The position numbers were made by a program, and so were the translations under genes. Below are positions 44,201 to 48,264 of a stretch of DNA of 48,264 nucleotides, piece after piece. The notes below the pieces were generated by a model, which was given only the letters and a program-made list of their open reading frames with translations, was not told the origin of the DNA and searched no databases. This stretch comes from Methanobacteriota archaeon (GTDB taxonomy: Archaea; Thermoplasmatota; Poseidoniia; Poseidoniales; Thalassarchaeaceae): positions 58,428 to 106,691 of the forward strand of contig PAYZ01000018.1 of the NCBI GenBank assembly GCA_002716085.1, written 5' to 3'. Each line of letters begins with the position of its first letter. Positions within the stretch are counted from its first letter, which is position 1.

Positions 44201-46813
44201 CTAATCACCAGCCTGTACGACAGGCCTAACGACGGAGGAGGTGTGCTTCACGCCGAATGGCTACCAGCTCAGGACTCGGCCTGGACTGCCTACAGGATCT
44301 ACGTCTGGGACTCAACATTCAACCCAGAATGGAACCCTACCAAGGAAGAACTGGCGGGCCTGCCTTCATTCCAGAGGATCCCATATTGGTCCCAGACAAC
44401 CACGATATTCACTTCAGGAAATCACAACGGATCGGAGGCCCCTTTGTCAGAAAAGAACCAGTATAGGGCAGCAATCGCAATAGAGTACCCAGATGGGTCG
44501 TTGGGTGACCCGATCTCTTGGGAAGGCAATGCAACACCTACAGACGAGGTACCTGCGCCCCCAGATTGGTTGGAAGTTGAGCCCGTACAGGGCGGAACCC
44601 CCGGAACGGTAACCGCCGAGTGGTCCGCTTGCGAGGAGCTAGACCCCCATTCAACTAGGATCTGGGCGGTTCAGCAGGAGATTACCAATGCATTAGCCCT
44701 CTCAGGCCCAATCGACTTTCCATTCTCGGCAGGGAACTCATCGATTCTAGAGCTCGAGGGGAACGTCCCTTACTGGTTTGCCATATCCTGCGTAGATGAG
44801 GCCGGTCAATTCGACCCTTCGAACGTTACCGTTTTCGGCCCGATCGTCACTGCTGGAGGGCTCAACGATGGCATCCCCCCTTCACCGATTACCGGGACCA
44901 CTGCCAGCGACGCCCCGAACGACGAAGGAGGGCGCATCCTGGTGACCTGGGAGCCCAATCAGGAGGAGGACTGCTCGTTACACATCATCTACATCCTCCC
45001 CGCCTCGGGTTGGACTCCACCTAGCTCTGTGGACGGCTGGCCAGTAGCATCTTTCATTCCCGATTGCTCCACTGGAGAGGCAATCATCGACTCCATAGGC
45101 AACTCAACACTCCAAGACGAAGTGGTCTACTGGGTAGGAGTGGTGGCCGTTGACGATTGGGGCAATCAGGATGTAGACCAAGTCCTAGTGGTGGAGACAA
45201 CAACCTACTCCGAGTTCGACTCGTTGGAGGGAGTCCCACCAGACCCAGTATCGGACTTGCAGGCCTGGGACCACCCAAATGACGACGGAACTGCGATAGA
45301 TGTGAGCTGGGATAGGACAATGGCGGACGATTTCAGCCACTACACTGTCTGGGTGTCGGACTACCCTCTCGATGACGTCACAGAAGTATACTCTGTCTGC
45401 TTGTCCGGGGGACACTGCGAGCTAATGACAATCGATCAGAGGCAGATTGGCAACTCCCCGCGCTTGGAGCTTGAGGTCTCCAGGGCCCTATTCGGGTCGG
45501 ATCCAGAATCCCTTTCGCCCTCTGACATCTCTCCCGGGATCCCTCTCTACGTCGCCGTAACAATTCACGACATCTACGGAAACGTACAACTAGCAAACCT
45601 CGGTGATCACATTGCAATTGTCACCCCGCTGGACAACAGGGGCGACCTATTCCCCCCAGACAGAGTACCTGCCCCAATCCTTGAAGATAGGTCACCGGAC
45701 TCCGGAGACGGCATCTTAGTTTCTTTCGAGGCCAGCTCATCTCCTGACATCGGAGAGTACTGGATTTATGCTGTAACGGGTACCCCGTTCGACAGCACTA
45801 GCGGGATAGAGCCAGCTCTCATCCTGGATCGCGAGGAATGGGGGCAGGTCCTCCTAGAGCAAGACTCTGGAGGGTCCACGATCCAGCCTGACGTCCCCAT
45901 CTGGGTATCCGTAGTCGCAGTTGACACATCAGGTAACTCCTGGAAGCAAGGACTTGAGACTTCCATGATCAGTCCCGTGGACGAGGAATCCCAGGACCCC
46001 GGCATTCACCTCCCGGAGGTGGTAGGGGTTATGGTATACTGGGACGCCTCGGGGTCGCAATTAGAGGTCCTGTGGGAAGCTTCCGAAGACCCCCAGGTTT
46101 CCTCATACTCGATTTTCGCTAGCACGATGGAGTTCTCCGACACAAGGGACGCGGTCCTGGTGGAATCATCAGTATTGACTAGCAATGCGTCATTCTCCTC
46201 AATAGGGCCCACTCCATTGAGCCAGTCTTCCAACTACTGGATCTCCGTAGTAGCCTTCGATGGTGAGGTACACAGGTTTTCGGTTGACTCGATTAGGGCG
46301 CACCCTCTGTCTGAGATGACGCCGGGAGGCAATCCCCAGGGCCAGTCTCCAAACGGCGCCTCTTGGTACGACCAGCTTGTCGATGGAGAGCTCAACATGT
46401 TCATAGCTCTAATTTCTGCAGTAATGGTGGTGATGGGGGTGGTCCTGATAATCAGACCTAGAGAAAGGGCAGCACCAAAGCCCTGGGAGATGGGGACCAT
46501 GGAGGTCGAGATGGAGGAGGAACTAGCCAGGGAGGCCATGGGGATATCAGAGGAGGAGGAGCTTGAATCTGCATCCATGATTCAGCCAACTCAAGTAGAG
46601 AAAGAGCCATCCGAGGAGAAAGGCCAGCCGGTCGTCATCGAAGATAATGAAGGATCAAACTGGGAGCCAGACCTATCAGTGGGCGACCTGCTCGACTCGG
46701 ATGAAGAGGAAATCGGGCTTGAGGACCTCAACTCCCTTGCCGATGGACTAGAGGAAGACGATGAACAAGAAGACATAGACACATCGTTCATCGACGACGC
46801 CCTAGGAGACTGA
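38234..46813 (+). CDS. Giant secreted beta-propeller and Fn3 surface protein with C-terminal membrane anchor
   Basis: At 2859 residues this is the largest gene of the window. Residues 1-31 are a signal peptide (AIAFCLVSLMMMIPCGVFA). From about 190 to 1880 run dozens of short propeller blades of the two-component-regulator-propeller/PQQ type, with recurring motifs such as EDGWVWVGTTGSGAHRFS and YIATQEAGVMRIDLS. Six fibronectin-III-like domains follow, starting near residues 1990, 2106, 2214, 2334, 2473 and 2596, most with 'PPxPV...DxPNDxG...V.W'. A transmembrane helix at about 2721-2742 (MFIALISAVMVVMGVVLII) is followed by an acidic cytoplasmic tail of about 115 residues. Many N-x-S/T sites suggest glycosylation. 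Inferred as an extracellular binding or adhesion protein, with the tail possibly signalling. Substrate unknown. Confidence 0.85.
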   Translation: MYYERETSGSRAIAFCLVSLMMMIPCGVFASRNSGVNEDLELRKADFSSGKSWGVNGTNDSGWILLEASGADPENGTPALGDVFFEFAPGAVIDNLTLEIAVNGSDGVWVNQPQLSIMDTQTSILDWTGLGGLGRQNNFAENPPGVVDGILDSSLKPNTISDASWNLPTGIEITDMVIEALRPVDPKLLLSPEEVPIHGSAQNPFDGRLYLLVGEDMVQLDDQSSKRIIDTVPGINGRSIFADGNRDILYVGDSSGNMSAFRLSDSSQISDFPNDPDPSESDTISAIVVDIFGVTWAASKCRLHYLMTHSGASWKSLEYCTGNANKTPVDILSDGRTLFLATENKAMHRLEYNFSAIDASSLVLERNDVWDTSNFLSSNSIVDLEVHEEVMYIATSDSGIDRVDTSSFTWLPSWTSSNWLSSDELVGLALVPGTLYILGSQQIQTYDTEVLLFEADILLEDMTLSGTGQSISAWPGGMEKSPLASSVLVGDSSGIMGRILDRSPDGTIPLVSSPSIDDPQVTAIIDDEESGEFWMASGTVIDIMDKRENLWKEPTDLSDSVTDPGEITSIVQDEDGWVWVGTTGSGAHRFSNVDATYFESIQGLNSNHVTSMDHDPSTGILVIGHLDAGVTLYSTDSNSVIETYSETEGLDSNWVRDIATRYGVAYIATQEAGVMRIDLSTPSIIGSWQSLGVDDLDSAPVAVDGDRIYLGLHGLGVLIFDRLTSDIIDLWTPDDPNGIPDEDVNTLSIDFYGGLLVGSEVQNTGANSNGGLVRWDGNNWDYLPTSIPGWNNDPYEFYDVSSDADGVYAGTNRGACMWSWPTTSQPQFVLQECWSTGGGNQGGGNDGMPSRFVISVDTIGPDLLYAGTLEGAAVINKSNGTVVEVWTAGDDTQRARIVEIGNIVYLGFENMGIARFNLTSSMWMTPWDSSQGILPDDDVTALIEGRQEGTIWAGGDDGLTLIDLENESVITQWYLGSNQNGPDLPNRAPAELIIIEDVMYYSLQRGNPWNQRDEIHRINLENNSSMSLIDAGQRLGFSGVVHGMNHIGDELWISVVETSGWGGSGDPGTIVRWNVSTEDWEDDLQTIGDVGRVNAQYLGDCYPLNSTCELWVAYGENILRRFSASNMSLMGQWNDVDGRIRGMVEYEGDYLFASMNGILRWNVSNESWLPSWLPGNGLPSDSELDFYSMKVVGDDLWASSGYGNDGHIMRLSGDTGNWSIWEVDSNEIPDGYGADIILCNDIVHFAIGYDSWWGNGGGVARFDMADNDGDGITEEWITPATEGNSNIADNDARALACDEENDIVYVGFDSEGAGIDRFDYSSNTFLGTLTTDMGVSENSVFPGGMLYDENVLLVSHYGDTGGITRVITSGSSASGIIHFGLGMDSCSIVRAALPAGDRAYAIGRSGDLSGINRVDRLDSTGLIEGGFDELVGLPSGVVHEMVSNDTHVWVAVGSSDDSFLGSTILQGEFLDNGSVNWQYGYNTLFEYINEIMLDENQLWVSTVGGGLFSFNLSHRTLQPTPPALHNQMDGMILDGDKMYVGLMGWQGSSAGFQTFDTSTKTWGQGSLIAGLPSNIVTDFAQFGEHVLISTHGGIGLWNLTKSDWDDPITTIDGLPSPISNHLLVAPSPVLGNGEILIGGPTGLVTLDNNLSVTGSIDGSDGLVGDFVSGIVFAESASRIVNDTTTGSMVTIHHDAAIFISHNGRGTTRPGVSAWDLSTDRANGTYNIDMIPSNDVQAVTADGWGVHIATSVQPIVHWNGSSMKMETGPSALELQAWPIMDLTSDGKSLAAISASKISVMRSSGDHGILAIGELQGARAGESDPWMGLAVIGEDGLHIFKPMETLIEAPRESQRRATPLTAIFADMSQDITSTTLPGMPTVLASPDSTISIPLDENQASSPDLLLYPGTMTLSSPESGAWVWAKSRTLNYSGSWDLSQLNPEVQEAFQTAIFNTPPGSASSNVHLQLQSPHDGRIKVRISYDWQRLEAPTLITSLYDRPNDGGGVLHAEWLPAQDSAWTAYRIYVWDSTFNPEWNPTKEELAGLPSFQRIPYWSQTTTIFTSGNHNGSEAPLSEKNQYRAAIAIEYPDGSLGDPISWEGNATPTDEVPAPPDWLEVEPVQGGTPGTVTAEWSACEELDPHSTRIWAVQQEITNALALSGPIDFPFSAGNSSILELEGNVPYWFAISCVDEAGQFDPSNVTVFGPIVTAGGLNDGIPPSPITGTTASDAPNDEGGRILVTWEPNQEEDCSLHIIYILPASGWTPPSSVDGWPVASFIPDCSTGEAIIDSIGNSTLQDEVVYWVGVVAVDDWGNQDVDQVLVVETTTYSEFDSLEGVPPDPVSDLQAWDHPNDDGTAIDVSWDRTMADDFSHYTVWVSDYPLDDVTEVYSVCLSGGHCELMTIDQRQIGNSPRLELEVSRALFGSDPESLSPSDISPGIPLYVAVTIHDIYGNVQLANLGDHIAIVTPLDNRGDLFPPDRVPAPILEDRSPDSGDGILVSFEASSSPDIGEYWIYAVTGTPFDSTSGIEPALILDREEWGQVLLEQDSGGSTIQPDVPIWVSVVAVDTSGNSWKQGLETSMISPVDEESQDPGIHLPEVVGVMVYWDASGSQLEVLWEASEDPQVSSYSIFASTMEFSDTRDAVLVESSVLTSNASFSSIGPTPLSQSSNYWISVVAFDGEVHRFSVDSIRAHPLSEMTPGGNPQGQSPNGASWYDQLVDGELNMFIALISAVMVVMGVVLIIRPRERAAPKPWEMGTMEVEMEEELAREAMGISEEEELESASMIQPTQVEKEPSEEKGQPVVIEDNEGSNWEPDLSVGDLLDSDEEEIGLEDLNSLADGLEEDDEQEDIDTSFIDDALGD

Positions 46814-46863
46814 GCAGACCGTAGCCTTGAAGGAGCGGCGGCAGGTGGTGCATACCGAGCTAA

Positions 46864-47226
46864 ATGCCAGCGTGCAGGATGTGTAAGCAGAATTACCCCC
46901 AGAGCCAGTTCATCTCCGGGAACGGCCCCAGGTACCAGGTATGCGCCAGATGTGGAATTGAGCACGGCTTAGCAGACCCCGCTGAAACCCCGCAGTTCTA
47001 CTCGGATGAAGTCCTCAATGCGAGGCTTTCACTCTACACTAGGAGGCACCTGCCATGGGCCTCGGTCCTCATGGGCTGGATCCTCTTCCTGTCCATAGGG
47101 AGGGGCATAGAGCTCTGGTCCGGTCTTTTCTTCGGGGTCCTCGCTCTCTCCTCTCTTGTCGTACCAGTCCTCCACTTCATGGGATCGGCCAGGTTCAGGG
47201 CGGAGCTTTCCAGAATAACCCCTTGA
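46864..47226 (+). CDS. Small zinc-ribbon protein with two membrane segments
   Basis: A 120-residue protein with a zinc ribbon from C4, C7, C27 and C30 (CRMC ... CARC), then two adjacent hydrophobic segments (WASVLMGWILFLSIG and LFFGVLALSSLVVPVLHF) near residues 62-105. No family recognised. It starts 50 bp after the giant surface protein gene on the same strand and may be co-expressed; a ribbon on the cytoplasmic side could contact that protein's acidic tail, but this is speculation. Codon use is GC-rich like its neighbour. Confidence 0.65.
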   Translation: MPACRMCKQNYPQSQFISGNGPRYQVCARCGIEHGLADPAETPQFYSDEVLNARLSLYTRRHLPWASVLMGWILFLSIGRGIELWSGLFFGVLALSSLVVPVLHFMGSARFRAELSRITP

Positions 47227-47314
47227 ATCCTGCTCGGGAACACTTGATATATTCACCATGCATCTCCAGTGCTAGAGGGAACAGAGGGTTCCCTATGAAA
47301 GCCCGTGAGACTGG

Positions 47315-47482
47315 ATGATGAATAAAGGAGGAGCCAAGACAGATAACTACGAGTTCGAGGTCACCCAAAATGCGGCCCAGTGCAGCGTTATCGAGGTTGT
47401 CGAACATGTTCCTAGGCTCGCTCCAAGAATTCCTCAGTCCGCGCCTCAGACAATGATGCAGGGGACTGGATGCGCAGCGTAA
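47315..47482 (+). CDS. Possible small protein of 55 residues
   Basis: An ATG-ATG start at 47315/47318 opens a 55-codon frame to TAA at 47480. The translation, starting MMNKGGAKTDNYEFEVTQNA and ending MMQGTGCAA, contains two cysteines and no hydrophobic segment. It fills the 300-bp gap between the zinc-ribbon gene and the calcium-repeat protein. No Shine-Dalgarno sequence is clear and the opposite strand also has an open frame, so coding is unproven. Confidence 0.3.
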   Translation: MMNKGGAKTDNYEFEVTQNAAQCSVIEVVEHVPRLAPRIPQSAPQTMMQGTGCAA

Positions 47483-47527
47483 ATCCGTGAGCGGGAAAGA
47501 ATTAGAAAATTTAGGAAGTGAAAAACA

Positions 47528-48264
47528 ATGCACACCAATAAGAAAACTAGCGTAATTACAGCTCTAATGCTTGTTCTAATGGCAGGTTCGTCCGGCGTCG
47601 GAGCAGATGGCTCCGACCCCCTGGATCCATCAGACGGCGGAGCAGACTGGGACGGGGACGGTCTGACAAATGCAGAGGAACAGGCTGCTGGCACAGACAT
47701 GAACAATCCCGATACCGACAATGACGGGATGCCTGACGGATGGGAGGTCAACTACGGCCTAAACCCACTCTCAGGTAGCGATGCGGGAGCAGACCCGGAT
47801 GGCGACGGTCTGACCAACGCGGAAGAGTACCAAGCCGGGACCAACCCAAACTCCGCCGACACTGACGGAGATGGCACCTCGGACGCAAACGATGCTTACC
47901 CAAATGATCCAAACGACGGAGCTGCATCCGACTCAGACGGCGACGGAATCCCGGATGCCTACGATCCAGACTTCCAGGGCGACGGCTCAGGAGACGGCGG
48001 AACGAACGGAGGCGGTGAGGGCGAAGACGGCGAAGGCGAAGGCCAAGGACAGGGCCAGGGCCAAGGACAGGGCCAGGGCCAAGGACAGGGCCAGGGACAA
48101 GGACAGGGCCAGGGCCAAGGAGGCCAGGGCCAAGGAGGCCAGGGACAGCAAGGACAGGGCCAAGACGAAGGATCACAGTCAGACCAAGACGGCCAGCAGG
48201 GCCAGGAAAGCGACTCAGGTCAGCAGGGCAACCAGCAGGACAACGGACAGGGACAGCAGCAGAA
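47528..48264 (+). CDS. Secreted protein with thrombospondin-type-3-like calcium repeats and Gly-Gln tail, 3' end beyond window
   Basis: The frame opens at ATG 47528, with AGGAAG nine nt upstream, and stays open to the window end (245 codons). Residues 1-26 form a signal peptide (SVITALMLVLMAGSSGVGA). Residues about 40-160 hold repeated Asp-rich loops such as DWDGDGLTNAEE, DTDNDGMPDGW, DPDGDGLTNAEEY, DTDGDGTSD and DSDGDGIPDAYD, the TSP3/EF-hand-like calcium motif. From about residue 160 the sequence becomes Gly/Gln/Glu/Asp-rich and then an almost pure Gly-Gln run. The protein should be extracellular, calcium-stiffened near its start, and flexible after. The end and any anchor lie outside the window. 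It is the third gene of the surface locus. Confidence 0.8.
   Translation, partial: MHTNKKTSVITALMLVLMAGSSGVGADGSDPLDPSDGGADWDGDGLTNAEEQAAGTDMNNPDTDNDGMPDGWEVNYGLNPLSGSDAGADPDGDGLTNAEEYQAGTNPNSADTDGDGTSDANDAYPNDPNDGAASDSDGDGIPDAYDPDFQGDGSGDGGTNGGGEGEDGEGEGQGQGQGQGQGQGQGQGQGQGQGQGQGGQGQGGQGQQGQGQDEGSQSDQDGQQGQESDSGQQGNQQDNGQGQQQ
48041..48142 (+). repeat. In-frame 18-bp and 15-bp tandem repeats coding the Gly-Gln tail
   Basis: The unit GGCCAAGGACAGGGCCAG occurs three times in a row (48041-48094), then once with one change (48095-48112), then a shorter 15-bp version twice (48113-48142). The units keep the reading frame and encode Gly-Gln repeats. Near-identical units mean the repeat is young and likely variable in copy number between strains. 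Confidence 0.9.

Noticed and set aside
47195-47533. Minus-strand frame of 112 codons
   Set aside because: It overlaps the end of the zinc-ribbon gene and a start region of the next plus-strand gene, and shows no domain or start signal.
48041-48142. CRISPR-like array
   Set aside because: The units are contiguous, have no spacers and keep the reading frame of a secreted protein.
47748-48176. Minus-strand frame of 142 codons rich in Leu, Pro, Gly and Arg
   Set aside because: It is the antisense shadow of the Gly-Gln tandem repeat and calcium loops of the plus-strand protein.

Overview
The window looks like one contiguous piece of an archaeal chromosome, most probably a marine planktonic euryarchaeon of the Poseidoniales type (Marine Group II or a close relative). 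The archaeal core is clear: the ribosomal protein order S13-S4-S11 followed by RNA polymerase subunit Rpo3, an archaeal-type pantoate kinase, a type II methionine aminopeptidase, and several TATA-like elements about 27 nt upstream of start codons. Mixed in are many bacterial-type metabolic genes (class II fumarase, homodimeric pyruvate dehydrogenase E1, malic enzyme-phosphotransacetylase fusion, ATP-dependent PEP carboxykinase, bacterial-type leucyl-tRNA synthetase) and very long surface proteins. That mixture fits heterotrophic marine Euryarchaeota. The assignment is an inference from gene content; no rRNA gene is present.

Layout. 1-1275: the 3' part of fumarase. 1304-1886: no convincing protein, but a strong candidate for a large structured RNA on the minus strand. 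1963-5545 (minus): a beta-propeller protein, an M32 carboxypeptidase and a ferritin-like/VIT1 fusion. 5561-7189 (plus): a winged-helix STAND ATPase. 7186-9932: thioredoxin (minus), then ribulose-phosphate epimerase, BolA, monothiol glutaredoxin and a DMT transporter (plus). 9961-10060: a short inverted-repeat structure between convergent genes. 10123-14233 (minus): methionine aminopeptidase, TsaC-like protein, RDD membrane protein and Upf1-like helicase. 14356-19310 (plus): zinc-ribbon protein, GNAT acetyltransferase, AceE and a small LETM1-like protein. 19336-20043 (minus): an MBL-fold hydrolase. 20117-24415 (plus): LeuRS, a DCC-family protein and a CDIN1-like nuclease. 24418-29192 (minus): pantoate kinase, Rpo3, S11, S4, S13 and a methyltransferase. 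29290-34021 (minus): an FKBP-like membrane-anchored protein and a membrane protein of 1241 residues with about 37 hydrophobic segments. 34154-38041: PEP carboxykinase and malic enzyme, convergent with a 12-bp overlap. 38234 to the end (plus): a cell-surface locus with a secreted propeller/Fn3 protein of 2859 residues, a small zinc-ribbon membrane protein, a possible 55-residue protein, and a secreted calcium-binding-repeat protein with a Gly-Gln tail cut by the window end.

How the genes work together. Fumarase, malic enzyme, PEP carboxykinase and pyruvate dehydrogenase E1 together outline the C4/C3 node of a heterotroph. BolA with the CGFS glutaredoxin points to iron-sulfur trafficking, and the nearby ferritin-like/VIT1 protein to iron export. 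The last 10 kb appear devoted to the cell exterior and have visibly higher G+C than the rest. The most novel-looking items are the minus-strand structured RNA at 1304-1886, the ~37-segment membrane protein with its FKBP-like partner, and the giant surface protein locus. No CRISPR array, insertion sequence, provirus, tRNA or rRNA gene was recognised.
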